This document shows, piece after piece, positions 43,073-52,150 of a stretch of DNA of 64,000 bases. Source of the DNA: Streptomyces buecherae (GTDB lineage Bacteria > Actinomycetota > Actinomycetes > Streptomycetales > Streptomycetaceae). The stretch's first letter is position 1, and each line of letters starts with the position of its first letter. Position numbers and translations under genes: made by a program. Under the pieces are notes generated by a model. That model was given only the letters and a program-made list of their open reading frames with translations, ran no database searches and was not told where the DNA came from. The stretch is taken from assembly GCF_014295035.1 (NCBI RefSeq), contig NZ_CP060404.1, positions 2,630,501 through 2,694,500 on the forward strand. The letters are read 5' to 3'.

Positions 43073-43176
43073 GCCGGTCCCGGCTCCGCCCCGTGCGCCG
43101 GGCGCGCCCGGGGCGGGGCGGGATGGGGCGGCCCGTCAGGGCCTGTCGAGCCAGACAGGGTCGGGCAGGCAAAAGA

Positions 43177-43212
43177 GCCGGGCCCGGCACCGTCGGGTGC
43201 GCCGGGCCCGGC
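43177..43212. terminator. Bidirectional terminator
   Basis: Two copies of the self-complementary arm GCCGGGCCCGGC (43177-43188 and 43201-43212) with inner pairing around a short loop, between the convergent synthase and LuxR genes. Confidence 0.82.
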
Positions 43213-43228
43213 AGGGTGGTGCGTGGTG

Positions 43229-45610
43229 CTATCCCGCCGCCGTCTGCTGCACGATGCGGGTGACGTGCACGCGGGAGGGGCACTCCAGCTTGTTCATCAC
43301 CTGGCGCAGATGGTTGACGACCGTCCACTCCGACAGTTCGAGCGAGCGGGCGATCTGGCGGTTGGTCATGCCCTCGGCGACCAGCTCCGCGATCTGGTGC
43401 TGCCGGGGGGTGAGCCCGGCCAGCCTGGCATCGGTCCCCGGGCCCGCGACGGGCTTGGGTACCGGTGCCGACAGCGCGGTGGCCAGCGCCGAGTAGAGCG
43501 TGGGCGTGTCCACCGCGGTGGCGGTCCGACCGCTGTCACCGTCGGCCGCGTCCCCCGTGGCCTCCCGCAACTGGTCGGACAGCGACCGCAACGCGGCCCC
43601 GTCCACGCTCGGCGGCAGCTCGTGCTGCTCCCGCAGTGCCTTGGCCAGCCCCAACAACCGTAGGACGTGCGCTCGCTCCGTGCCGCCTCCGCTCGGCGCC
43701 GAGCGAGCCGCTGTCTCCAGCGCGAGCACCACATCGGCCGGGCCGCCGACGTACCGGGTGAGGATCTCCATGGCCTCGCGGACCGTGGTGTACGCCTCCG
43801 TCGACCGGCCGGTGGCCAGCCGCACCCGGGCCAGGTGGATCAGCGCGACGGCCCGGGCGTACGGCTCCTCCAGGGACCGCAGCTCCTCCAGGGCCCGCAC
43901 CAGCGGGGCCTCCGCGTCCGGCTTGCCGCTCCCGGCGCGTACCAGGGACAGCAACCGCCGTGCGGTGGCCGCGTTCCTGACGTCGCCGATCGCGTCCAGC
44001 TCGGCCACGGCGAACTCGGCCTGCCGCTCGGCCGCGTCCGCGTCCCCCGCGCGCCGCAGCAACTCCCCCTGCAGCGTGGCCACGCGGGCCCGCCCGCCGG
44101 GATCCCCCGTGCCGCGATAGAGCTCGGCGGCCCGGGTCAGCAACGCCCGGGCGCACTGCAACTCCTCGCCCGCCATCGCCCACCGACCCGCCGTCTCCAA
44201 CGCGTCGGCCAGCAGCGCCGCGTCCCGCGCGTCCCGTACGTCGGCCGCCTCCAGGGCGGTGACGGAGCGGGACAGTATCCCCGCGGACTCGCGGAGCACG
44301 TTGTGCACGACCCACGCCTCTTCGAGGGCGAGCAGGGTACGGACCGCGGTGGCGTGCTCCCCCTTGGCCTGGAGCCGCCGGATCGCGGTGCGGATGTCGG
44401 CCAGCCGGGTCTGCGCGAGCGCGAGCCAGTGGGCCCGCTCCTCCGCGATGCGCAGCCCGCGTTCGGCGGCGACGGCGAACTTCGCGTAGTGCTCGGCGTG
44501 CCGGTTCCGCGCCTCGGCCTGTTCCTCGGGGTCCTGCGCGAGCCGCTTGCGGTAGTAGTTACGGGTCGCGGTGAGCATCCGGAACTCCGGCTCGCCCCCC
44601 TCCCGCTTCGCGCTCACCAACAGGCTCTTGTGCACCAGCGAATCCAACCTGCGCGCCGCCTGCATCAGCGACAGGTTGCCCAGTCGCTGCGCGGTGGGCA
44701 GGTCGATGGAGGTCTCGCACACCGCGAGCCGCTGGAGCAGCGCCCGCTCCTCGGCGGAGAGCGCCTGGTCGCCCCAGGACAGCGCCCCGGGTACCGACTG
44801 GTGACGGGTCGGCACGTCGAGGAGACGGCTGTTGTAGGGGTGGGCACCGCGCCGCAGTTGTTCGAGCAGCGCCCGTGGGCTGAGCGTGCCCACGGCCCGC
44901 GCGGTCACCTCGATGGCCAGCGGCACGCCGTCGAGGAGTTCGCAGATCTCGGCGATGTTGTGCAGTTCGCCGCCGTGCAACACGTCGCTGCGGTAATGCG
45001 CCCGCACCCGGTCGATGAACAGTTGCACCGCCACCGAGCTGTACGGAGTCTGCCCACCGGAGCCCACGGGGAAGGGCGCCACGGGGAACAGGTGCTCGGC
45101 GTACACCTCAAGGGAGATGCGACTGGTCAGCAATACGCGTAGCGCCGGGCAACCACGCAGCAGCGCGGCTATGTCGGTGGACAGCAGCGGTGCCACGAGG
45201 TCGCAGTTGTCCAGGACGAGCAGCAGCTCGCGATCGCCGATCTCGGAGCCGACCAGCTCCGGGAGGGCGAGCGCCGCCGCGTCGCCGCCGATGCCGAGCG
45301 CCGCCGCCACCTGCCGCCAGGCGATGGTGCGGCTGCCCGTCGACGCCAGGTCGGCCTTGATGATGCCGTCGGCGGCATAGGGCACCGACGTGGCGAGCAC
45401 GGCGTTCGCCAGTGCGCTCTTCCCCACGCCGGCGGGTCCGGTGATGGTCAGTAGCCGGATTCCGGGATCGTGCAGCATTCCGCAGAGTTCGGCGATTTCC
45501 CCTTCCCTTCCGAATAAACGGGCAGAACGGGGTTGGTGCATTTTCTCACGGTTCGTTACGGACAATATGGGAATTGCCTCGCAGACACCGCTATCCATGA
45601 GCTGGTTCAC
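43229..45610 (-). CDS. LuxR-family ATPase regulator, probable cluster activator
   Basis: A 793-residue regulator with an NB-ARC/AAA ATPase domain (Walker A TGPAGVGKSALAN near residue 57, LLVLDNCD for Walker B), a long helical TPR-like middle, and a C-terminal LuxR helix-turn-helix (GLTPRQHQIAELVAEGMTNRQIARSLELSEWTVVNHL). It is a typical pathway activator without an N-terminal SARP domain. GGGAG eight bases before GTG 45610 sets the start. A TTA leucine codon at 45517-45515 makes it bldA-dependent. As a dimeric GerE-type DNA binder it is the best candidate to bind the GRCAAGAWCTTGCC-like dyads; this is untested. Confidence 0.9.
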   Translation of the reverse strand: MNQLMDSGVCEAIPILSVTNREKMHQPRSARLFGREGEIAELCGMLHDPGIRLLTITGPAGVGKSALANAVLATSVPYAADGIIKADLASTGSRTIAWRQVAAALGIGGDAAALALPELVGSEIGDRELLLVLDNCDLVAPLLSTDIAALLRGCPALRVLLTSRISLEVYAEHLFPVAPFPVGSGGQTPYSSVAVQLFIDRVRAHYRSDVLHGGELHNIAEICELLDGVPLAIEVTARAVGTLSPRALLEQLRRGAHPYNSRLLDVPTRHQSVPGALSWGDQALSAEERALLQRLAVCETSIDLPTAQRLGNLSLMQAARRLDSLVHKSLLVSAKREGGEPEFRMLTATRNYYRKRLAQDPEEQAEARNRHAEHYAKFAVAAERGLRIAEERAHWLALAQTRLADIRTAIRRLQAKGEHATAVRTLLALEEAWVVHNVLRESAGILSRSVTALEAADVRDARDAALLADALETAGRWAMAGEELQCARALLTRAAELYRGTGDPGGRARVATLQGELLRRAGDADAAERQAEFAVAELDAIGDVRNAATARRLLSLVRAGSGKPDAEAPLVRALEELRSLEEPYARAVALIHLARVRLATGRSTEAYTTVREAMEILTRYVGGPADVVLALETAARSAPSGGGTERAHVLRLLGLAKALREQHELPPSVDGAALRSLSDQLREATGDAADGDSGRTATAVDTPTLYSALATALSAPVPKPVAGPGTDARLAGLTPRQHQIAELVAEGMTNRQIARSLELSEWTVVNHLRQVMNKLECPSRVHVTRIVQQTAAG

Positions 45611-45751
45611 GAAATCACTCCCGCCATGACTTCAGGCCACGTCGCCTCCGGCCAAGGGCAGCAACACGAGCACACTCATCAGTCCTGTGACACTGGGCTC
45701 GCCAGACCCCCCGATGAGCGCCTCCGTTCGCTCTCCCCCGTGCGCGGTACA

Positions 45752-45826
45752 AGATGTTTCATAGAGCAGACTTCACCAGGGTCTGCGGCACGAATAGAGC
45801 GCCGCTGGAGTCTCACTGAAACATCT
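45752..45826. promoter_or_regulatory. Long inverted repeat in LuxR/TetR intergenic region
   Basis: AGATGTTTCA (45752-45761) and its exact complement TGAAACATCT (45817-45826) flank 55 bases that include a smaller dyad GCAGAC/GTCTGC. The left part also resembles the TetR half-site (AGAGCAGACTTCACCAG). It lies upstream of the LuxR gene and is probably an operator. Confidence 0.5.
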
Positions 45827-45884
45827 GGCCGTCGAGCATAGCGGGCTTTGCTTGTGCGTCGCGCCCGGACCCGGGCGCGCGAGG

Positions 45885-46508
45885 TCAGTCCGTGCCCCGG
45901 ACCTGCGGAAGCGCGTAGGTGGCGAGGAAGCGGTCCGCGAGATCGGTTACATAGCCGTCATCGAACGTTCCGTTGAAAAACAGCCTCTTGAAGAGCATCG
46001 GGCCGGCCAGCTTGTCGATCGCGGCGTCCGTGGGGAGGTCCGGCGACAGCTCGCCCCGAACCTTCGCCGCCTCGACAATTTCCCGTATGAGTTCCGTACC
46101 TTTGCGGTGGCAATCTTCCAGGATGATGGCGCTGGCCCGGTCGGCGGCGGCCCGCTCGATCATCACTCGCAGCGCACGCTCGGCCACAGAATCGAGCAGC
46201 ATGCTGCGAAACGCCTGCAATTCAGAGATCAAATCGGCCCGCAAGTTGCCCGTCGGTGCGCAATGTTCGACCTCGAAGGAGCGGGCGAGCACGTCGCGGA
46301 TCAACATGGCCGACTCCGGCCAATGCCGGTAAAGCGTCGTCCGGCCGACTCCGCTGCGCGCCGCCACGGCGACGTGCGTCACCGCGGCCCAACCGTCCTC
46401 GATCAGCAGTTGCTGCGCCGCCGTGAGCGCCGCGGCCCGGCTGCGCTCCGCACGCGGATCGGGCCCCCGGTGCGTCACACCGACCGCCGCGCCGTCCGTC
46501 TTCGCCAT
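45885..46508 (-). CDS. TetR-family repressor (first of two paralogues)
   Basis: A 207-residue TetR/AcrR regulator. The N-terminal helix-turn-helix is clear (AAQQLLIEDGWAAVTHVAVAARSGVGRTTLYRHWPES, residues about 25-65), followed by a ligand-binding helical domain. An identical-looking DNA-recognition helix occurs in the neighbouring TetR gene, so both may read the same operator. A half-site identical in pattern to those before the hemerythrin and MMPL genes lies 31 bases upstream of its ATG, implying autoregulation. The ligand is likely the product or an intermediate. It would derepress export and protection when the compound appears. Confidence 0.88.
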   Translation of the reverse strand: MAKTDGAAVGVTHRGPDPRAERSRAAALTAAQQLLIEDGWAAVTHVAVAARSGVGRTTLYRHWPESAMLIRDVLARSFEVEHCAPTGNLRADLISELQAFRSMLLDSVAERALRVMIERAAADRASAIILEDCHRKGTELIREIVEAAKVRGELSPDLPTDAAIDKLAGPMLFKRLFFNGTFDDGYVTDLADRFLATYALPQVRGTD

Positions 46509-46554
46509 GCATCACGCTCCACGCTGAACTGACTAATGTGGAGCAGTTTGCACC
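46506..46554 (-). promoter_or_regulatory. TetR autoregulatory operator candidate
   Basis: TGGAGCAGTTTGCACC at 46539-46554 matches the shared half-site. A weaker inverted partner CATGCATCACGCTCCA spans 46506-46521, overlapping the start codon region of the TetR gene. Confidence 0.65.
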
Positions 46555-46764
46555 AGACCCCTACTGGGCGCCTACCTCGCCGGCCCTCGCGAGGGCTTTT
46601 TGGGCCTGGTCAAACCCCTATCGCGGCGCGAATTGAGCGCTGAGCGCGACCGGGGGGACGCACCGCGCGACGGCCCCGTGCCGCCGGCGGACCGGCCGCG
46701 CGCGGAGCCGACGCGGGGCGGCCGAGCCCGGTTCGGCCCGGGCCGGGCCACCGCCGCTCGCGGA

Positions 46765-47436
46765 TCAGTACGCGGCGCCCGCCACGGGCTCGGCCCGCCG
46801 CTCGGGGGTCAGCTCGCGCTGCGACTCCGGCGGCACCTCCACCGCGTACGCCCGCAGGAAGCCGTCGACCAGCTCGGTCACGTAGTCGCGCTCGAAGCCG
46901 CTGTTGGCGACCAGCCGGCGGAAGAACATGGGCCCGAGCAGCAGCCCGATGGCCTCCTCCGTGCCGAGCCGCGCCGGCAGGTCGCCCTGCTCGCGGCCGT
47001 GCTCGATGATCGCCGTCAGCACCTCGGCACCCTTGTGCCGGCACTGCTCAAGCACCTCGGCGTACTCCGCGTCGATCGACGCCTGGTCGATGATCACGCG
47101 CAGCGCGCGGTCGCCGGTCGGGTTCTCCAGCAGGAGTTGGAAGGCCCGCAGCTCGCAGATCAGGTCCTCGCGCAGGTCACCCGTGCGGGAGGAGTGATCG
47201 ATCTGGAACAACTGGGCGAGCAACTGGCGGATGAGCATCGCCGAGTCGGGCCAGTGCCGGTAGAGGGTGGTGCGGCCGACGCCGCTACGGGCCGCGACGG
47301 CAACATGGGTGACCGCCGCCCAGCCCTCTTCGATCAGTAGTTCCTGGGCAGCGGCGAGCGCCGCGGCCCGGCTCCGTTCCGCGCGCGGATCGGGCCCCCG
47401 GCCCGTCACGCCGACCGTCATACCGTCTTTGTCCAC
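46765..47436 (-). CDS. TetR-family repressor (second paralogue)
   Basis: A 223-residue paralogue of the previous TetR protein: GVTxRGPDPRAERSRAAA and the whole recognition region GWAAVTHVAVAARSGVGRTTLYRHWP are shared, while the ligand domain has diverged. A GTG at 47436 gives the same N-terminal length as its neighbour and has GGGAG about 11 bases upstream; ATG 47421 is an alternative. A Glu/Arg-rich C-terminal tail of 20 residues is extra. The near-identical helix with a different sensor suggests two signals acting on one operator set. Confidence 0.86.
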   Translation of the reverse strand: MDKDGMTVGVTGRGPDPRAERSRAAALAAAQELLIEEGWAAVTHVAVAARSGVGRTTLYRHWPDSAMLIRQLLAQLFQIDHSSRTGDLREDLICELRAFQLLLENPTGDRALRVIIDQASIDAEYAEVLEQCRHKGAEVLTAIIEHGREQGDLPARLGTEEAIGLLLGPMFFRRLVANSGFERDYVTELVDGFLRAYAVEVPPESQRELTPERRAEPVAGAAY

Positions 47437-47471
47437 TGGCCTACACGCTCCCCGTGAGGGCTTCACCGCCG

Positions 47472-47541
47472 TGGAACGTCCGCACCACAGCCACGCTTAG
47501 CCTCCAGAGGATAGCAACGATCGACCATACGATCAGTTCCA
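47472..47541 (-). promoter_or_regulatory. Possible operator of second TetR gene
   Basis: TGGAACGTCCGCACC (47472-47486) is a 15-base variant of the shared half-site, and an inverted GTTCCA lies at 47536-47541. The copy is one base shorter than the others, so binding is less sure. Confidence 0.4.
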
Positions 47542-47663
47542 CGGACCGGACATAAACCGACCGCACGCCCGGCCGACCCCACCGCCACGGCTTCCACGGG
47601 CCCGGACCGGCCCCACCGCCACGGCTCCCGGAGGCCCGGATCGGCCCGCCCAGCACCGGGTGG

Positions 47664-48173
47664 TCAGCGCTCGCGCAGCATGCACACCCGGGGCCAGCGG
47701 TCCAGGCCGATCTCCGCCTCCCGGCGCCGGATCTCCCGCAGCCCGGGCGTCACCTCGGCGTCGGCCAGCACCCGGAACCCGCAGCGCCGCGCGTAGTACG
47801 GGGCGTTCCACGGCACGTCCGCGAAGGTCGTGAGCGTCACCCCGGGCAGCCCCTCGGCCCCGGCGCGCTCGGCGAGGTGGTCGATGAGGCCGCGGCCGAC
47901 GCCCCGCCGGGCCGCGTCCGGGTGCACCGAGACCTGCTCGATGTGCAGCCGCCCGTCCACGGGGTCGGTCAGCCCGTACGCGACCGGCCAGTCCCCGTCG
48001 TCCGCGACGACCCAGCAGCGGCCGGCCCGCTGGTAGTGGGTGAGCTCGGGGAGCGAGGGCGGTTCGTCGTCGGCGATCTCCGGCATGCCGATCGCCCGGA
48101 AGCACTCCCCCGCCGCCCGCTCGATGTCCCGTAGCACCGGCAGCTCGTCCCGGCGCGCCAACCTGTTGATCAT
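47664..48173 (-). CDS. GNAT-family N-acetyltransferase
   Basis: A 169-residue GNAT enzyme. The acetyl-CoA loop is VHPDAARRGVGRGLIDHLAERA near residues 85-105, preceded by the strand LHIEQVSV and followed by NAPYYARRCGFRVL. The ATG at 48173 begins just before the first strand and avoids a basic, non-conserved extension to 48239. It lies 94 bases after the Rieske gene pair in the same direction. The substrate (amine, aminoglycoside or peptide N-terminus) cannot be deduced. Confidence 0.87.
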   Translation of the reverse strand: MINRLARRDELPVLRDIERAAGECFRAIGMPEIADDEPPSLPELTHYQRAGRCWVVADDGDWPVAYGLTDPVDGRLHIEQVSVHPDAARRGVGRGLIDHLAERAGAEGLPGVTLTTFADVPWNAPYYARRCGFRVLADAEVTPGLREIRRREAEIGLDRWPRVCMLRER

Positions 48174-48267
48174 GCGCCCATTCTGGGGCGAGGGGCGCGG
48201 GTCGGGAAAGCGCGTTTCGCGGGCCCGGCTCCCGCGCACGCCGGAGCCGGGCCCGCGCCCGGGCCCG

Positions 48268-49308
48268 TCAGCCGGCCTGCGCCGGGGCCTGCCCCGGATC
48301 GCCGTAGAACTGCCGGGCCCAGCGCCGGAACGGCATGATCGGGCCGTCCCCCTGCGCGAGTCGCGGCTGTTCGTGGTACCTGCTGTGGGCCCAGATGGCG
48401 GCGTCGCGGCGGATGTCCACCGCGGCGGCCGGGGCGAAGACGCGCGGTGCCACGGCGGCCACCAGCGAGGCGACCGGCCGGCGGCCGGTGCCCGTCGGCC
48501 GCAGGGCGACGGAGACCCGCATCTCGCTCCGGTCGGCCTCCACGGGCGTGACGGACATGCGGGCGCGCAGCTCGAAGCCGAACTTCATGGCATCGGCCTC
48601 CACCCGGACGCTGCCGATGCCTTCCAGCGTCACGTGGATCGCGGGCAACGTCGCGTAACGCTTGGTGCCCGCGCGCTCGCCACCGGGGCGGATCTGGTAC
48701 TGGAACCGCATCAGGTGCCCGTCGATCTCCTGGTCTCCCAGCGGGGCCATGCTGACCTTGTGCAGCGTGCCGAAGTGTCCGAAGTCGACGAAGTTCTCGG
48801 CGACGTCCTGCGGGTGGGCCGCCAGCGCGAACCGGGTGCACCGAGGGGTGCGGAACCCCGCCCCCATGATGCCCTCGACTTCCCACTGGGGCGCCTTCCC
48901 CTCGGCGTGGGACCAGACGAAGACGAGGTCGTCGACCTCGCGGAAGTCCAGGGTGGCCAGCCGGGCCTTGGGCGGCGGGGTGCCGTAGGCCGTCTTGACG
49001 CAAGTCCCCTCCGGGTCGAACTGGAACTGGTGGAAGGGGCAGACGAGGTTGTCGCCGCGTACCGTTCCGCCGTGGCCCAGATGGGCTCCCAGGTGCGGGC
49101 AGAACGGCCGCACCACGCTCAGTCGACCGCTCGTGGTGCGGTAGAGGACCACGTCCTCGCCCTTGAGCCGTCGGGTGAGCACCTTGCCGGGGCGCACCTC
49201 ACCGCTGGTCGCCACGGCGAACCAGCCGTCCGGGTACGGCAGTCCGGGTTGTTCGTTCGGCGATGGCGCGTGGGCCGTGTCCCGCTCGCGCCGTTTCCAC
49301 CTGCTCAT
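48268..49308 (-). CDS. Rieske non-heme iron oxygenase (first in window order)
   Basis: A 346-residue oxygenase component. The Rieske [2Fe-2S] ligands are in CPHLGAHLGHGG and CPFHQFQFD, and the mononuclear iron site is ENFVDFGHFGTLH (Asp, His, His spacing D-x2-H-x4-H). The architecture resembles KshA-type steroid hydroxylases and cholesterol 7-desaturases more than ring dioxygenases. GAGGGG six bases before ATG 49308 sets the start. It follows a paralogous gene 110 bases upstream. No reductase or ferredoxin gene is adjacent. It may hydroxylate or desaturate a terpenoid or sterol-like substrate. Confidence 0.87.
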   Translation of the reverse strand: MSRWKRRERDTAHAPSPNEQPGLPYPDGWFAVATSGEVRPGKVLTRRLKGEDVVLYRTTSGRLSVVRPFCPHLGAHLGHGGTVRGDNLVCPFHQFQFDPEGTCVKTAYGTPPPKARLATLDFREVDDLVFVWSHAEGKAPQWEVEGIMGAGFRTPRCTRFALAAHPQDVAENFVDFGHFGTLHKVSMAPLGDQEIDGHLMRFQYQIRPGGERAGTKRYATLPAIHVTLEGIGSVRVEADAMKFGFELRARMSVTPVEADRSEMRVSVALRPTGTGRRPVASLVAAVAPRVFAPAAAVDIRRDAAIWAHSRYHEQPRLAQGDGPIMPFRRWARQFYGDPGQAPAQAG

Positions 49309-49418
49309 GGTGCACCCCTCGTCACGCTCGTCGTCTGCGCCCGTGTCGTGCCGTGCCGCTCGCTGGCGGCGTGGTGTGGTGGCGGCCCGGACGCCTCGGC
49401 CGCGCTCCACGCCGCGCG

Positions 49419-50522
49419 CTATCCGGTGGGCCCCTCGGCGGCCGGCGGGTCGCCGGCGTCGGCCGACCCCGCCCGCGCGCCGGCGCTCCCCTCTACGCTG
49501 TAGAACTGCTCCGACCAGCGCCGGAACTTGACGACCGGCCCGTCTCCCTTGGCCAGCCGCGGCTGCTGGGCGTACCTGCGGTGCTCCCAGATCGGGAAGT
49601 CCTTGCGCGTGTCGAACCAGAACAGCCAGGTCAGAGTCCTGGCGGCGAGTTCGGCCGGCAACCCGGCCGCGCCGCGCGGGCCGAGCCGGGTACAGCGGGC
49701 GCTGGTGGTCAGGCGCAGGTCGACATGGGCCGCGTCCACGGGCGTGACGGCGAACCGGGTGCGCATCCGGAGGCCGAGCTGGGCCACCTCGATCTCCGTG
49801 TACCCGACGCCGATGCCCTGCACGACCACCTTGACCAGGGGCGCGACGGAGGACACCCGCGCGGCGTCGTCGGCGCCCTTGGCCGGGTGGAAGCGGTATG
49901 TGGTGCCCATCCGGTGGCCGTCGAACCAGGGCTCCTCGACCACCTCGTGCCGAATGCCGTGGATCGGCCCGAAGTGCCCGTAGTCCACGATGTTCTCGAT
50001 GACGTCCTGCGGATACTCCACCAGCGCCCGGACCGTGGGGTACGGGCGGGAGAACCCCTCGCCCGAGCGGACGTCGAGTTCCCACTGCGGCGGCTTGCCC
50101 AGCGCGTGCCGCCACACGAACACCAGGCCCTCGACCTCGCGGCAGTCCAGGGTGGCCAGCCGGGCCCTGGCGGGCGGCGGCGTGCCGTAGCCGGTGCGCA
50201 CGCACGTCCCGTCCGGGCCGAACTGGAAGTGGTGGAACGGGCAGCGGATGTCCTCGCCGCACACGGTGCCGCCGTAGCCGAGGTGGGCGCCCATGTGCGG
50301 GCAGTGGGCCAGGGTCGCGCGGACCCTCCCGCTGGCCGACCGGTAGAGCACGACGTCCTCGTCCATCAGGCGCCGGGTCAGCACCTGCCCCCGCCGCAAC
50401 TCGCCGCTGCTGGCGAGTGGGAACCAGCCGTCCGCGTAGGGCCCCCTGGGGGCGAGTCGCGCCATCGAGGGTGGCAGGCCCGCCTCGCCCCGGTCGTACC
50501 AACCCGTCTTCCTGACCCGCAT
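49419..50522 (-). CDS. Rieske non-heme iron oxygenase (paralogue)
   Basis: A 367-residue paralogue of the next gene with the same layout: CPHMGAHLGYGG and CPFHHFQFG for the Rieske cluster, ENIVDYGHFGPIH for the iron site. Both keep every ligand, so both should be active. The ATG at 50522 has a weak GGGG upstream; a longer Ala/Pro-rich extension to 50648 is less likely. Two consecutive oxygenases of one subfamily suggest successive oxidations of one substrate. Confidence 0.86.
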   Translation of the reverse strand: MRVRKTGWYDRGEAGLPPSMARLAPRGPYADGWFPLASSGELRRGQVLTRRLMDEDVVLYRSASGRVRATLAHCPHMGAHLGYGGTVCGEDIRCPFHHFQFGPDGTCVRTGYGTPPPARARLATLDCREVEGLVFVWRHALGKPPQWELDVRSGEGFSRPYPTVRALVEYPQDVIENIVDYGHFGPIHGIRHEVVEEPWFDGHRMGTTYRFHPAKGADDAARVSSVAPLVKVVVQGIGVGYTEIEVAQLGLRMRTRFAVTPVDAAHVDLRLTTSARCTRLGPRGAAGLPAELAARTLTWLFWFDTRKDFPIWEHRRYAQQPRLAKGDGPVVKFRRWSEQFYSVEGSAGARAGSADAGDPPAAEGPTG

Positions 50523-50777
50523 GCCGCCCCTTTCCGCGCTGCCGACCCGGCTCGTCGGCGGTGCGTCACTGCCCCGCCCGCGGCCTGTTGCAGCCCTTCC
50601 CGACCGGGCGCTCGCGGCAACCGGTGGGGCCGGGGCGGCTGGGGGCACGTAGGGGGCACGCGGGGCGGGCCCACGGCGGGGCGGCGCGGCGCGCCACTCC
50701 CCGGGGCGAGGCGGTTGACGGGCGTGGGGGTGGTGAGGGGAGCGCGCGGCGGGTGGCGGTCGTGCGCGCGGGGCAGG

Positions 50778-51773
50778 TCAGCGCGTCAGCCGCGCCACCG
50801 TCTCGCGCAGACCTGACCAGCCGGCCTCGGTGTCCGACGTGCGCTCGTGCGGCCCGCGGAACCAGGTCAGGTACTCGGACACGTCCCGCAGGTCCCAGCG
50901 CAGCGCGTACAGGGCCAGCGCGGCGGGGTCCGGGGTGTGCCCGCTGGCCCGCGCGTACCGGTCCAGGTCGGCGGGGCCGGTGGCCACCAGCCACAGGTCC
51001 CGCTCGGGGTGGGCGAGCCGCACCGTGTCCCAGTCCACGAGCAGCGGCCGGTCGCCCGCGTGGCCCGCGCCGGCGCGCCGCAGCACGTTGCCCGGGTGCG
51101 GCTCGCCGTGGGTGACCACGCGCCGCGCGCCCCGCCCGGCCACCTCGGCGGCCAACGCGTCGTGGGCGGCCAGCCGCTCGCGCAGCGCGGCGGCGGCGTC
51201 GGCCACCACCTCCCGCGCCGGCTCCGCGAACGGGCCACCGCGCCACGGGCGCCCGCACTCGGCCAGCGCCCGCCGCAGCACGTCGCCCGTGGGCGACTCC
51301 GGCGAGAGTTCGGCGAGGGGTTCGGGTACCGCGCTGCGGTGCAGGGTCGCCAGCAGGTCGAGCAGCGCAGCGCGCTCGGCCTCCGACAACTTCTGCCCGA
51401 ACGCGCCCGCCTCGCCGCTCTCGTACGGGAAGACGCTGACCGCGAACCGGGGGCCAAGGCGTCGGACGGCGGTGCCGTCCCGGGTGGGCAGCGGGGCCAC
51501 GACGAAGTCGCGCCCCGGCTGGGCGCGCAGCGCGACGGCCGCCTCCATCGCCGCGCGCAACCCGGCGAAGGCGGCGTCCGCGCCGCCGTCCCACTGGTCC
51601 TTGTGCGTGAGGTCGGCGACGGTGACGAAGGCGCGGCGGCCGGCGCCGGTCTCGGCGATCCAGTGGTAGTCGCCGAAGCCGACGGGCGCGTAGGTGAGGT
51701 GCGCGCCCCCCAACTCCCAGGCGTCGAGGGCCTGCCGCAGGGTGCGCTCATCGAGATCGGGTCGTTCCCGCAT
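50778..51773 (-). CDS. Aminoglycoside phosphotransferase-like kinase
   Basis: A 331-residue APH/choline-kinase-fold protein. The catalytic loop reads THGEPHPGNVL (usually HGDxxxxN, here Glu replaces Asp) and the metal-binding motif is LLVDWDTVRLAHPERDLW. It could phosphorylate a small hydroxylated compound or amino sugar. The Asp-to-Glu change in the catalytic loop is found in some members of the wider family and does not prove inactivity. ATG 51773 starts MRERPDLDERTL. It is not clearly linked to its neighbours. Confidence 0.85.
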   Translation of the reverse strand: MRERPDLDERTLRQALDAWELGGAHLTYAPVGFGDYHWIAETGAGRRAFVTVADLTHKDQWDGGADAAFAGLRAAMEAAVALRAQPGRDFVVAPLPTRDGTAVRRLGPRFAVSVFPYESGEAGAFGQKLSEAERAALLDLLATLHRSAVPEPLAELSPESPTGDVLRRALAECGRPWRGGPFAEPAREVVADAAAALRERLAAHDALAAEVAGRGARRVVTHGEPHPGNVLRRAGAGHAGDRPLLVDWDTVRLAHPERDLWLVATGPADLDRYARASGHTPDPAALALYALRWDLRDVSEYLTWFRGPHERTSDTEAGWSGLRETVARLTR

Positions 51774-52150
51774 GCCGCGACCGTAATGGCGCCCCCCTCC
51801 CCCACGCACGCCAGTTCCGCCCGCCGAGCGCCCTCCCGTACGCCCCGACGCCCCTCAGCCGGCACCGCGCGCGGGCCGACGGGGGTGCGCGGACGGCGGC
51901 CCGGGGCGGTCGTGTTCGGCGACGGCGTCCAGGCGGTGGCGCGGGTGGTGGCGGGGGCGGTGGGAACGGCGTGTGGGCGGTGCGGGAGCGCGTGTGGGTG
52001 CGCGCCGGTGCGCGGGGCGAGGGCGCGCTGCGTACGGGAGGCGCGACGCGCTTTGGCATCCGACCGGCATGGGTAACTTACGTACGTTTCGCCACTGTTC
52101 ACCCCGCGAGACCCCTCACGGGCTACTTCGGAGGAAGTGCACCAGAAGCT

